From Undaria pinnatifida (lineage: Eukaryota; Sar; Phaeophyceae; Laminariales; Alariaceae), in contig JABAKD010000020.1 of the NCBI GenBank assembly GCA_012845835.1, positions 8,618,915-8,682,914 of the forward strand: a DNA stretch of 64,000 bases, read 5' to 3'. Of the stretch, positions 11,945 to 23,749 are shown piece after piece; within the stretch, counting starts at the first letter, position 1; every line of letters begins with the position of its first letter. A program made the position numbers and the translations under genes. The notes under the pieces were generated by a model. That model was not told where the DNA came from, did not search any database, and saw only the letters and a program-made list of their open reading frames with translations.

Positions 11945-12965
11945 AGGCACGTTTAAATATATATATTGTGACCTAAACCTCCTAACCCCCCCCCCCCCCC
12001 CCCCCCCTTCTCGCTCTCCCTCGCTCAAACGCCCCACCTAATATCGAAATCCGCCAGATTAATAAACACTTCACGCACTGGATATCACCTCATTATCTTT
12101 TTAGAGCCATCCATGCCGCTGCTTTCCCCCCCCCCCGCCCCGAACGCCCCCTCCTTCCCCACCACCCGCACCATCGCCTGGACCTAGCACCACACGTATA
12201 ACAAACCCCTACATCTATGCCACCTAAAGCCCTTCCCTTCCCCCCTGCCCCCACCCCCCACCTCCCCACCCCCCCACCCCACCCCACCCCCACCCCCTCT
12301 AGCACTCCGCCCTCTACTCTCTGATTGTACGGCTTACCCCAGGATATACATGATAAACTGATGCATTATTTCCAAAACCGTTACATTTATCCCCTTGCAA
12401 GAATGTATAGCTTCCACGCACAGGTTGAGCTGCCCCACCCCCGCCCCGCCCCCGCCCCAACCCCCCCCCCATGAAATGTGCTTTTTTCTTTTTTTTCTTC
12501 TCTTTTTTTTTCTTTTTTTTTCCCAAATCCGTCAGATTTATCCCCTTAAAGGATTTATAGCTTCTACGCACAAACTGCCCGCCCGTCCGCCCCCCTCCAA
12601 CTCCGCTCCCTTTTGATCAAAACCAGGCCCCCACGTCCTTCAAAACTCCGCCCCCCTCTCAACGGTTATTCGACTAACCTTATTCACTTGATAAACGGAT
12701 GCATTTCCTTCCACAGCTGTCAGATTGTCCCTCTCAGAAACGGGTGGTATCGTAGTTTCCGCGCACGGACTGACTAACATCACCCTGTTGACCCTGATAG
12801 CTAGACTGTAGTTGCAAGGGGAGTCGCCGACCTATATCCTCAATGCGGACACACAACCCGTAATACGCGCGATCGGAGTATCACACACAGCTTGCAAAGA
12901 TGAGTTTCGACAAAATCTTCGATCTCACAGCTGGAGTGTATTTTCATTTTTTATAATATATATAT
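11945..12965 (-). repeat. Element C/F, copy 3
   Basis: This is a further copy of the element seen at 5270-6440, with the same ordered words: GTGACCTAAACCTCC, a C22 tract (11986-12007), CAAACGCCCCACCTA, CCACCCGCACCATCGCC, CGGTTATTCGACT, GATGCATTTCCTTCCACAG and CACCCTGTTGACCCTG. It ends GATCGGAGTATCACACACAG and GATCTCACAGCTGGAGTGTA at 12850-12945. A TA microsatellite follows at 12956-12973. It is non-coding and lies just downstream of the V-ATPase gene. Confidence 0.7.
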
Positions 12966-13205
12966 ATATATATGTATGGCCAGCGGATGCCAGGCCCTCT
13001 TTTCCTGGATGTTTCCGCCCCCTTATTTATTACGCGCATACGGTCAGTCTACAAAAACTTCAAAACTTGTTGCCGTTGTTGGCCCCCGAGGGCGTGTTTA
13101 GTTCACGAGCAAGACCCCATACATTAGGCGTCGGTCGCTCTTGAAACCTAGCGGTACTTTTTTCCCCCAGCCAAGTCGGCGGGCACGGTTCATTCATAAA
13201 CGCCG

Positions 13206-13253
13206 ATACTGCGGTAGGTTTAAGAACCTATACTGCGGTAGGTTTAAGAACCT
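13206..13253. repeat. Perfect 24-bp direct tandem duplication
   Basis: The 24-bp unit beginning ATACTGCGGTAGG and ending TTTAAGAACCT occurs twice back to back without a mismatch. Each unit also contains the small palindrome AGGTTTAAGAACCT. No gene is associated. Confidence 0.8.
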
Positions 13254-15044
13254 GTCAGCACTTGCAAAGATTCAAGCGTACGTAAGGCAACTTGAAAAAG
13301 AGGTACCTGTTTCACGGAAGGACTTCCCATATCCATCCCTGGTACGAACCAGGCATCCTTTTTCAAGCCCCGAGTTGCACGCGCGTGCTCTACGTCGCTC
13401 TTTTGAAGGTTCGCGGCGTGCCTGTATCTCAACCTAAAAAATTCAGTGTCTGTACAAGCCGATGGGGCTGATTGAGGTCATGTTGGGTACGTACGCAGAC
13501 TAACAACACCAACGGCCAACAGCTCTCGAGGTGCATTGCTCTTTGTGATAGAGGACACTAGAAGGAGTGTGTGCACAGGGCGATGATGACAAGCGCGGCC
13601 ACCAGCCGCTTGTCTTTAGATTGATTTTAAGACATACATGAAGGCGTTTCGCCCCAACAGACGCACCGGTCGTGGAGGGTCAAATGAAAGTGTTACGTAG
13701 TGTTGGTTGGTGGCACCTCTCTCCGCGGAGAGACCAACACTTTACAAATCGGATTCGAGGCAGCCGCAGCAATACACAGTTGAAAACAGGTTCCAGCTAC
13801 TTGACCTTATGCCTTGCCACCATGCCTCCTGCCGTCTCCTTCCTGCTACCTGGGATGTTCGACTGCAGTTTCCCTATGGCCCCCCGCCACCGCCCCCCCC
13901 TTTGCCTTGAACTCCACCTATGGCGGATGCGTGGCGCCCCCTACTCGTCTACGTCTTCTCCTCGTGCCACCTGACCATGAACCGTGCCGCTGCTTCGAGA
14001 ACTCCCCGGGCACCGCTTGCCCGCCTTCTTTGCTGCCGTGGTCCACAGCACGATCTCAACTCCAAACCGCAGCGGAGAGTGTTCTGCGGACCCTTCGGTA
14101 GATCGAAAAACTGAAAGGTCGTCAACCAGGCATTTTTTATGTGCGAACGGATACCATTGTTTCTGAGTGCAAAGCAAGCAGATAGAAATCGAGACCAAAA
14201 ACATGACAGTGTGCTGTTTTGCCAACCGGCTACTCGTACGTCAGCGTGAGCGCGCAGCTCTGCAAGTAGTAGCAGTAGCAGCGGCATCCTGAACGCGTCT
14301 CGTACCACTCCATGCATTTAAGTTGAAGTTCGCACACATAACAATAATCATCCCCATAAAGAGGGGATAGAAACCGCGCACTTTTTCCTAGAAGTGTTTC
14401 TTGGTCGTTACCATAATGGTAAAAACCCGCACCGACACTCGAGCCGACTACCGGCGAGGTTTTACCGGCGAGGTTGATATGCCATATATACATTGGTACC
14501 AGGTACAAAACGGTCCATCCCCAAAATTCAGCAGGTGAAGCTGCCTCTTGTAACCGACGCTGCGACCGTCATCGACTTCGTTATTTTTCCCTTCTGAACA
14601 GTCCGAGCAAGGTTTTCGCTGCGTAATGAGCAACATTAAAAAAGGAAAACGCACACCGCCTATTATATCGTATGGTAAACAACAAGCCACGCACCGCGTA
14701 CACCATAAAATTCAAGAGTCAATAATTACGATATCAAGGGTACACACTAATTCATCCTTATTTATCATTTCAATATTATTCAACGCTCGTACGCCCCGCC
14801 CTGTCCGGGCTCAGGTGTTTTTGACACATGCAATATGTTTGCTACCCTGGGATAATATACCTGACCTAAAACAACACGCGCTTTTTGTTATGCACCTATC
14901 ATATGATAGCAAGAAAAGCTGTATCACCGCCATACGAGTCCATAGGTGCGCGCACATACTATACATGGTGACCAGAAGCCGCATTACAAGCAAACACGCC
15001 GAGAGATCTAGAGGACCAGCGATGTACCGAGCAACACGAACGCT
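13254..15044. other. Intergenic, no feature supported
   Basis: Open frames on both strands around 13670-14320 overlap each other and show no domain. A TACCAGGTA word lies at 14497. I see nothing else that can be supported. Confidence 0.4.
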
Positions 15045-15527
15045 ATCACACCCCTGAAACGATGAGATCACACCCCGGGAATGATGATATCACACCCCTG
15101 GAATGATATAACGCCCCTGGAATAATGATATCACACCCCTGGAATGATGATATCACGCCCCTGGAATGATGATGTCACACCGCTGGAATGATGATATCAC
15201 ACCGCTGGAATGATGATATCACACCGCTGGAATGATGATATCACACCCCTGGAATGATGATATCATACCGCTGGAATGATGATATCACGCCCCCGGAATG
15301 CTAATATTACGCCCCTGGAATGATGATATCACGCCCCCGGAATGCTAATATTACGCCCCTGGAATGATGATATCACGCCCCTGGAATGATGATATCACAC
15401 CGCTAGAATGGTGATATCACACCCCTGGAATGGTGATATCACACCCACCCCTGGAACGATGATATCACACGCACCCCTGGAATGATGATATCACACCCCT
15501 CAAATGATGATATCACACCCCTCGAAT
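15045..15527. repeat. 22-bp minisatellite, about 22 units
   Basis: The unit is close to GAATGATGATATCACACCCCTG. Variants differ at CCCC versus CCGC and CACAC versus CACGC, plus a CTAATATTACGCC form that occurs twice. Variant units recur in pairs, which suggests local higher-order duplication. Each unit carries the EcoRV palindrome GATATC in most copies. No coding role is apparent. Confidence 0.9.
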
Positions 15528-16957
15528 TGATGTCCAAGACGACTTCTGCAAGCTGGGGGTAACATGCAACGCAATGGGTGGGGCTCTGGCAAGGCCTTGA
15601 CGAGACCTTTCCATAGGCGTGCCGCTTGGCGTTTGTTTGCACTTTCCCTGTTGCCCAGAAAATCAGTTTTAAAATATTTCCGAGGTGGTGTTCTTGCTCT
15701 CTTCGGTGTCACACGGTAACGCATCGATCGGCGATCTAATGCATCCACCGCCCTCTTGACGATGTGGCCCACACCGCCCACCCCCACCATGCAGCACGCA
15801 AACACGGCGGATGGGCGAGTGGCCCCGTCCGTCTCAACGCCAGATAAAGAAAGCAGCGCGATAATTATACAACATTACTCGTCTCGCGCTAACGACGACC
15901 TCAAACACGGTTGGGGGATTTGGGCTATGGCTGCAAAAGAAAAGGGCTTCCCGTCATATTAGCCCACAGGTTCGTGCAGTCAACCTACTCTCTGAACGCC
16001 AATCACCACGATGCAGCCTCTGGTATTATACAAACTTCTACTGAATCGGATATCTATTTTTTTGTGCTAAACCGTGTTGCAGATGCTGGTATGCGAACAC
16101 CAACGTGCCGTGAGGCCCCCTGTGGGCAATGGGCGGAGGGTAGACGTGGGGCAGGGGGGGTCCACCCCTTCACCTCGCAAAACTTCCACACTACATCATG
16201 GCATTCATGCATATCGTGGGGGTCGGGGCCACCACCTCTGCTTGCTTGCTGTTCGACATATCTAATCTATAGTGCCATTTTCTACCTCAGCGCTACTCGC
16301 CGTTGGACCCCTTGCATTTGTACCCATAATTTTCGGGACGAAATCATTTGGAATCAGTGTAGATTTTGCTTTCAGTTCTAAAGGATCAAGAAAGATCTAC
16401 TGAAACATGCATCACCTAGTAAACGTTGATGGCACCCGGTGGGTATTCTACCGTACAACTGCTGTACAATGGTTACGTCCGTCCGTTCGCACGCACGCAT
16501 GAGGCACTCTCGCCCAAAACAAAGAACATGACACAACATAGCACAGCAGACATACAAGCAACATCTCCACGAGCCGCGGACACCCAGGACAAACCAACTA
16601 CTACGAGTGCAGCAGCTGACTCAAAAGTCACCACCACCACCACCATCAACGTGCGCAACAAGTCGCCCAAGAAACAAAAAAAACAAAAACGCGAAATAAC
16701 TCCCCCCTCCATACCGACATCCATAAGCAAGAATGTAGGCACAAGATGCCGAAGTCTGTCTTATGAGCTGATGCAGTTCACCTTTCATGCGACTCGCCGA
16801 ACACCTCACGGTGCTTCGCGCTTGGTGCAAGCAATGTCTGCCTGGTTAGTGAAAACCCGGTGTGCTCCGCCCCGGCATAGTAGGTATGCGAGGGTCTATG
16901 GTCAACGACTACGGCCATGCACAAACTGAGTACACCCCCCCCCATCCCTCCCCCCTA
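15528..16957. other. Intergenic, no confident gene
   Basis: An open frame on the + strand at 16429-16929 (ATG 16429) would encode a Thr/Lys-rich product with no recognisable domain. It lies just past the stop codon of the minus-strand SR-like gene, so it is more likely part of that gene's 3' untranslated region read in antisense. Confidence 0.35.
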
Positions 16958-19900
16958 TTAGGTCAAACCGCGAGGGTGCCCATGCCGGAGCGAGAAGGAG
17001 AGCCGCGTCTCCCGCCCCCCCCCGCCCCCCCCCCTCTTCCGCGCGGACGAGGCGCTGGCTCCGAGCGCAAGCGTCCCCGAACCCTTGCCCTGGGCGGCGG
17101 CCGACAGCGTCCCCATCCCCCGCTGGAATGGCGCCGACATCCCCCTGTCTCTCCGTAGTACTGGAGATCCCATGCCGCGCTCGGACGCCTGCGGCACCCT
17201 AGCGGGCAGCGCCCTAGCGGGCAGCGCCCTAGCGGACTGCGACCTAGCGAGTGGAGCCGACTTTCTCATCAGCGCGCGGGAAGACGTTGGATCCCGAGTC
17301 GACCCCTGCCGTCCGCTCCGCCTGTCGCCCCCTCCCCCGCGGCGGTCCCGCTCTCTCGAAGAGCGCCGAGGTGACAGCGGCCTCCCCGGAGCGTGGCGAG
17401 ACGACTTGCCCGCCGACGCTCTGTCGTCCACCGCACCGGGTGATGGGGACGGCCGCCATCTCCCCCCCCCTCTTCCTCCCCCTCCTACTTGTCTGTTTTC
17501 GTCGTCATTGTCGACGTTGCTGTCGTCGATATGATAGTGGTGGTTGTGGCTATTGTCATTCTCGTCGCCCCTGCCGCCGCCGCCTCCGAACGACCTACCG
17601 GATCTGTCCGCCTGCAAAAACAGAGAGGTGTATAAGCGTTTGGTGAATAATGCAAAGGAAACCCGGAGAGGGGAGGGGGGGGGTTAATGACAACAGAACA
17701 TATAGCTTCCACGCGAAAAAAGGCAGCGTGCCACCACGCACGAAAAAACCGGCGAAAAAGTATCTCGTTTCGGGCTCTTCTTTCACGCTCCACATTTCAA
17801 GCGGCACCATCACAAAACGCGAATAAGTAATTCTGCCCGTCAAGCATGTGTATTTTCGCAAATACCACGACTGCGTCAGCGCCCATTCCCACCCCCACTA
17901 CTCCGACTCCCCCCCGGCCCGCCCTCGCCCACCCCCCACCCCCACCGCCCACCACCCACACCACATCCGTAACCCCTCACTCTCCCAACGCATGCGTAAA
18001 AGCCGACTGACCGATCGAACCCTGTCATCGCGAGCATCCCTCTTGCGCCACTCTGTCCGCTTCTTGTCTCTCCCTGAGCGAGCGTCTTCCCTGTCCCTAT
18101 TCCCATCCCTATCTCTATCCCTTCCCCTATCCCTGACCGCATCACGCCTCCTCTCCTCCCCCCCGCGGGCTCTCCGACGGGCAGACTTCCTCGAAGGCGG
18201 CGACGGTGACAGTGACGGCCACGCCTCAGCGTCCGCAGTCAACGCGTTTTCTCCAGCGCCCTTTCTTCCTCCGCGGTTGTCCCGCGATAATCGCGGCGGG
18301 AGTGGCGATCCTCGGCGCCCGGCATCTTCCTCCTCGGCACGCCTGCGTTTGCCCCGCCCGTCGCGAGAGGCGTTGGCGGCAGGCACCGGCGACGGCTCCT
18401 GGTTATATCCCCCCTCCCCGTCGCTGCTACTGCCTTCTTCGCCCCTTCCCGCTTCGTGGCCGTGGCCCTGCTCGCGGGTCCTGTGGTAACGAAAACGAGG
18501 AGTGGTGATAGTTTTAGGGGTGCGACTGACGGAAATTTTGGGAACATACGCCGCGACTCACGCTTGCAATTCCGTGATTACTAGGTTATAGTGGGGAAAA
18601 CGTCGGCCGTACACCCGTGACCGGTGCTAGTTTTCTTTGCGACGTGCCGTCATTATCCATGTTTGGTGGTAACCAACGGGGGGGGTAGGGGCGGGGGGGC
18701 GGTGGGGGGGGGGGGGGGGGGCGGGCTGGAAGGAAGAACTAAAAATATCAAAACAACCAAAACCAAAAAATCAAACACATACTGGTACGATACGATATAT
18801 TATATTCGAAGAGACAAACGAAGAGGCAAACCAAGAGACACACGACCAACCAAGCAAACCAACAAGCACGCAAACGAAACAGACAATTACCCGGTAATCT
18901 ATGAGACAAACGAAGTCGATGTCCCCAATGGAGTGGTGAGTGGATCTCGTCCCTCTTAATGGCAAAGGCGAAGGTCAAAGTCTCACCGCTTGCATATTCG
19001 TGCTCGTACATGGGGACTTTTTCTTGCGTAAAAAGTAACGAGGGGGAACGCGCGAGAGCGTGAGTTAGCAAATTCCTTATATAAATCGACGAGCATAAAA
19101 AAGCCGAACAGTGGGAACGCCGAACCCTATGCGAGATAAAAATGAAGGCAAGTACGGGGGGGGAGAAGGGAAGACATTTGTGACCACGGCTTGTGCAGAA
19201 GATTGCCGAGGGTAAACCCCTTACGGGTTGAGCTGGAGGGTAAGAGTGATAAATAAATAAAATAACTATATGAACGAACGTAATAAAGAGCTGATCGGTG
19301 CGTGCTACGTACGGCAATCGAAAACCGAAAGAACGGTCCAACGCTTTTGACGAAAAAAAAATAAAACAACCCCTTCGAACGTTACCTGCAGGCAGCACCC
19401 ATGCTCCGTGGGAACAGAAAATACTCCGTGTACTGTATTATGTCAGTACACGGTACCGGTGGCTAGAAATAGCTGTCTAATGCAAAGAACACACTTGCAG
19501 CTCAGGGTCAGTTGAATATTGCAGTACGAACGGAAAACCACGGGGTAAAAACACAGAAACAGCCTGTCCTCGCCTCTTTCTCTGGTGCGCACTGCGCCAA
19601 AAAAAATGTGAGAGCCTGGGCAGACGGCGAGGGCGACGACGATGTCGATGACCTACAGCACAGCAGTAGGACGTGCGGCGCTGCGTCAACGTCGCGCGGC
19701 AGGACCAAGGGGTGCGTAATACCGGGAGAAGAAAGCAAAGTCGAATAGCGGGAAACCCCTGTGCTTACACGAGGGATCTTGCGGCGTGCTATAAAGGGAA
19801 GACATACCGCAGGGGGCTTATATTCGGGGGTTGCCGGTCGCCCCGGTGGCGTATCAGGTTATCCTCGAGCCTGGTATAGGTCAGTTTCGTGAGTTCGAGC

Positions 19901-21380
19901 CCCGCCGAGTGCATACTCGTATAAATTCGTTGGGACTTTTTCTTGTGCACAAATTGACTTGCGGAAAGCGCGAGAGCGTGAGTTAGCAACACTCGATGAA
20001 AAATCGACGAGCAGTGGGATTGCTGAACCCTATGCGCGATAAAAATTGAAGGCAAGAACCGGGGGGGAGAAGGGACGACACCTGTGACCACGGCTTGTCC
20101 AGAAGCTGGAAAGTAAAAGTGTGCGAAAAAAAAAAAAAAAAAAAAAAAAATATTCGATGACGACGACCAACACAGTTAATAGTAGCACGCGCGGCGCTGC
20201 GTCAATGCCGCACGGCATGTCCAAGGGGTGCGTATAATACCGGGAGGATAAAGCAGAGCCGAAAAGAGGAAACCCGTACTTACGCGGGGGAGCTTGCAGC
20301 ATGCTATAAGGCCCACCTCCCATACGCAGGAGACAGATATGTTGTACGGACCAGCAAAATTCCAACCAACCCCAGGCCTGACATTGCGGACAACTTGGCC
20401 AACCACCACCAATGAAAATCGATCGTTGTAAATATTTCGTATGGATGTACGACAATGATTGGCGGCGATGCGATCGGCGACCACGATCGCGCCGCTGCCG
20501 AGAAATGCCGAGAGGTGGCCCTGCCTGCCTGGACCAAATGATGGTCGCACATCACACGCATTACTACTGTACGCAAGACAGCTAGCACACCCTCTCGGGG
20601 GCAAATTTGTAAGCTAATTTTTCCAACAAAGGGGAGCGCGCGAATGCCGATGGATTCGTCTATGGATTGATATCGACGAAATATTTCCAGAGCCACCATT
20701 TTCGTCGAGATGTGCCCCGCTTGTTTAGAAGAACTTTGGCTGAAAAATGTCGTCCCAGAGGGTATGTTGTCTATCGTGTTATTCAGCAGCCCACTTGTCG
20801 TCCCAGAGGCTGCATAAAACCTATTTGGTGTGCCAACCCTTGACCAAGCGCGCGTGGTCTATTCTCATAGAAAAGCTCATTCTTTTCGCCCTTTCGAATG
20901 AGCACCCCAGCGGAGAAGCGGTTGAGAATGAACAACAAAGTCCATCGGAGAAGACACACCATCTACATCTCTCCCAACCCCTCCCGTTTTATCACCTCTC
21001 TCTCGACGTCGCCCGAGCACTACCCCTCCGCTGTGGCTCCTCGTCCGGGCGATGCTGCTGCTGCCGGCGCCACGCGCCTCCTCTCCCCAGCTCGCGCTCA
21101 CGCTCCAGAGCTTGCCGCTCGCGCTCCACCTCCCGCACGAGCGCACGCTGCCTGCCAATCTCCTTGCCCCTAAGCTTGGCCTCCTCCTTCCTCTCCCTCG
21201 CTTCTTCCTCCCTTAGCCTCTCCTCCTCCTCTCTTCGACGCTCCTCGGCCTCCCGCTTGGCGCGGTCCTGCTCGTCCTTGCGTCGCTCACGCTGTACGTT
21301 GTGCTCGCGCTCTGCCCTTTTGCGCTCCGGCTCCTCGTGGACGCGGTCGCCGTGGGCTTTGTGCCTCAGCATTGGCTCAC
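16958..21380 (-). CDS. Arg/Glu/Asp-rich SR-like protein, 3' exons (identity unknown)
   Basis: Three minus-strand exons fit together: 21380-20996, 18480-18012 and 17611-16958 (stop TAA). The junction phases agree: phase 2 at AG|GTGATA to CCACAG|G, which restores Arg, and phase 0 at TCG|GTCAGT to TTTTTGCAG|GCG. The first exon has an acceptor-like CAAACAG at 21381-21383 behind a pyrimidine tract, so upstream exons may exist; an internal ATG (MLRHKAHGD) is the other possible start. About 500 residues are visible. They comprise a long charged helical segment (ERKRAEREHNVQRERRKDEQ and similar, probably coiled coil), then Arg-Asp repeats (DRGRDRDRDGNRD), then a Gly/Ser/Arg-rich tail with SRSSRER-like runs and repeated ALPAR units. 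This composition is typical of nuclear RNA-processing factors, but no RRM, kinase or other fold is visible. The C-tract-rich last exon could hide a frameshift. Confidence 0.72.
18945..19270 (+). mobile_element. Diverged SINE, copy 3
   Basis: The body words GGGGACTTTTTCTTGCG, CGCGAGAGCGTGAGTTAGC, AAATCGACGAGC, GAACCCTATGCGAGATAAAA and TGTGACCACGGCTTGT match copies 2 and 4. The tail instead carries a CCGAGGGTAAACCCCTTACG segment that is shared with copy 5 (29690-30022), so these two define a subfamily. The tRNA-like head is too decayed to call. It lies in the 2.5 kb intron of the SR-like gene, antisense to that gene. Confidence 0.7.
19645..19820 (+). repeat. Direct repeat flanking SINE copy 4, left unit
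   Basis: This starts TCGATGACC and contains GCGGCGCTGCGTCAA, CCAAGGGGTGCGTA, TAATACCGGGAG, GAAACCC and GCTATAA. The right unit at 20154-20330 has the same words in the same order, at an estimated 75-80% identity. SINE copy 4 lies exactly between the two units. Confidence 0.65.
19833..20150 (+). mobile_element. tRNA-derived SINE, copy 4, with a 26-nt poly(A) tail
   Basis: This is the best-preserved copy. The head is GCCGGTCGCCCCGG, with A-box-like TGGCGTATCAGG and B-box-like GAGTTCGAGCCCC. The body has GTGCACAAATTGACTTGCGG, GAGAGCGTGAGTTAGC, GATGAAAAATCGACGAGC and CGATAAAAATTGAAGGC. The 3' end is CACCTGTGACCACGGCTTGT then CCAGAAGCTGGAAAGT, followed by an unbroken A run to 20150. The word TATTCG occurs before the head (about 19821) and right after the A run (20151), a possible target-site duplication. 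The long pure A tail suggests recent insertion. Confidence 0.88.
20154..20330 (+). repeat. Direct repeat flanking SINE copy 4, right unit
   Basis: This is the partner of 19645-19820: TCGATGACGAC, GCGGCGCTGCGTCAA, CCAAGGGGTGCGTA, TAATACCGGGAGG, GAAACCCGTACTTACGC and GCTATAAGG. It is non-coding and lies inside the intron of the SR-like gene. Confidence 0.65.
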
Positions 21381-22894
21381 CTGTTTGCGTGCGTGCGAGC
21401 AAGAGGATTAACAGAACAAGCAAACATCGGCCGGAACCCGGGATAGTTTCCGTTTTTGCGTGGTGGTTGTGCTGTACGCCGCAGCCTTCAAAGCATAGGG
21501 GTAAGCCCCGCATTTAAGACGAACTAACATTGCTGAGGCACGTTCAAAGGCTCATCATGCACCCACTATTCAGGAACAACACTACTTGGAACTAGCGTGT
21601 AACATTCGTTGCAGTACCAAAGGCTTGAGTCTCCGCCTTGATGGCGATTATCGGGTCCAAACATTACCAGTAAGCCGCAATACGAGAAAAGGAGGGGACA
21701 GGGGCTATGTAGTTGAAACGCGGCTTAGGCGTGCAGGGGGGCGGGAGGACGGTGCCAACCCTTGCACTGCTGCGGGGATGCCATAGTAACCGCGGCGTTG
21801 AGGCAGATAAGGGTACACTTTTCTTCGGAAAATACCAGGGTCTCTACCCTGTCCCCTGGTAATGCGAGCTCTGGGTTAGCGGCGCTACCTTGGGACACAA
21901 TAAGGCGTTAAGGCTCGACACAAGCACGCCCTGTTTGGAAAACGGACTTGAGGCCTTTTTGAAGGCGAGCATTATAGGCCAGGGTCTATGGTGGTGGTAT
22001 TGGCCGTGGCGGTAGGAGGAGAAGGGGTATGGGTATTACGTGTAGATAGGTGCAACACACAAACGGGGGTATCACGCTTACTTGCAGAGAAAGCACCACC
22101 CGGGACCCGAATCAATTTTCATCCTGGCGGGCGGGGGGGGCAGGGGCACGGGCCGTGCGGTGTAGCAAGGTATATACACCGTACCGTATGCCTTCTGCAG
22201 TTTTTTTTCGCGGGAAAGCGAGCTTGCGCCACCGCCACGAAAATACGGTCTGTTGTGTAGAGGCACCGAATTCTCCGCAAGCTTGCTGTAGCCTTCTGAA
22301 GATGCAGCGGGCAAGCGATGGCGGTACGAAACTCGTAGAGTTCATCGGTATCATATCAACCAACAGGCACTCCATTTTTAATTGATCTGCTGTTACCATT
22401 CGTCTCAGGCGAGAGCGCTACGAGCTGGGCCAGCCAAAAAACGGACAATGTTTCCGAAAGCTCTACCGCCACCGCTTTTACGAGTTGAGGCTTGAAAAAA
22501 TGAAGCGCTGGCCCCGACACAACATTGCCCATTCACAAAAAAAGGCATACCTCGTACGAACAATTCCAACTTTTTTGTTTCCGACTCGATCTCGCCGAGA
22601 TATCCGCGAAAACCCAAAAGCACCAACTTTTCCACACACAATTCCTATAAAAAATCGTCGTTCCCGGTCAAGGTGAACTTTGGTGGAGACAATGCTGAAG
22701 ACTCCAGAAAAACATCGATATAAGTTTCATTGCCCAATTCGCCACCCATCAAGAAATATCACTACTCGATTCCATATAGAAGTCAAGTGTTTTCGACAAA
22801 AAACGGAGACAATGGCATTTGTGCGATGCCCCTCTCAGTTTTGAGAAATTTGATCCAAGATTTTTTTTTTAACGACGTATTTGAACCGCGTGTG
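21381..22894. other. Region upstream of the visible SR-like exons
   Basis: Missing 5' exons of the SR-like gene could lie here, but I could not fix any with splice sites and phase. The pyrimidine-rich stretch at 21384-21425 (minus strand) together with CAAACAG looks like a real 3' splice site. Otherwise I see only unsupported short open frames. Confidence 0.35.
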
Positions 22895-23036
22895 CACACA
22901 AACGGAAAGCCGGGCCTTTTTAGTTTTTTGCTTTTTTACGCAGGTTATGGGCGCTTCTGTATTTTTTCGGATCGTAATATCGACCATATTTCGCGGAGAA
23001 AAAACGAAAACAAAAAGCCCGGCTTTCCATTTGTTG
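22895..23036. repeat. Inverted repeat with about 34-nt arms
   Basis: The left arm (22895-22930), with ACGGAAAGCCGGGC, is complementary to the right arm (23001-23036), with GCCCGGCTTTCCAT. The match extends through the neighbouring T/A-rich stretches. The roughly 70-nt loop is AT-rich. It resembles a foldback element or MITE; no coding content is seen. Confidence 0.7.
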
Positions 23037-23309
23037 GTTGGCCCATGAGCAACATCGTGCCCAAAAATCACTCATAAAGACGTAACATTGAGCGAGGCAT
23101 GGCCAATCCACGTCTCTGGGAGTTACTTGGCTGGCCCAGCCTGTGCGCATGACTATTCTACATATGTTGCGCAATTTGCTGCGTGTTGGCAGCGTACACT
23201 GGGCGTCGGTAAAACCTGCGCCATGTACCGGTCTCGTATCATAGCAATACCTGGTACGTCGTCGCAGCTACTGGTTCGCGTCCAAAGTGTGTGTTTTCTC
23301 TGCGATCCT

Positions 23310-23377
23310 CGCTCTGCGCTCTGCGCTCTGCGCTCTGCGCTCTTCGCTCTGCGCTCGACGCTCTGTGCTCTGCGCCC
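23310..23377. repeat. 7-bp tandem repeat GCTCTGC
   Basis: About nine units of GCTCTGC with a few single-base variants run through this segment. It is a simple short tandem repeat without a gene context. Confidence 0.85.
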
Positions 23378-23749
23378 TCCGCACGACATCTTGCTACTCG
23401 GCGTATCATACTGCTGTCTGCTCTCATGCTCTCGTACTGAGTTAGGAAGGCGTTGGTTTTCGGCATCGCGGTGAGAAATGCTACGAAAGTTTGCGGCTTG
23501 CGGCTCACGTCGCAAGCACTCCTACGAGAGAGCTGTGCGGGCGTCATGCTACTGCGTAGCGAGTCTATCTACATGTGGAGAGAGTTAGAGCCGCGATTGC
23601 TCACTGCGCACAAAAATAACCCTGGGCATCTGGACACATCAGTCGCCGAAGTGTTATGATAAGAGTTGAATTAAAGCCAACCGAACTTGAATTGTGAAAA
23701 ACATCAAACGTACTCAGCAGCAGTAGAAAAGAGACAATGTATGTCCACA

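Noticed and set aside
15045-15527. A CRISPR-like array
   Set aside because: Units are contiguous 22-bp repeats without unique spacers, and the genome is eukaryotic.
16429-16929. A + strand frame with a Thr/Lys-rich product
   Set aside because: No recognisable domain, and it lies directly past the stop of the well-supported minus-strand gene.
20304-20699. A 131-codon minus-strand frame inside the SR-like intron
   Set aside because: No domain and no phase-compatible splice sites with the flanking exons.
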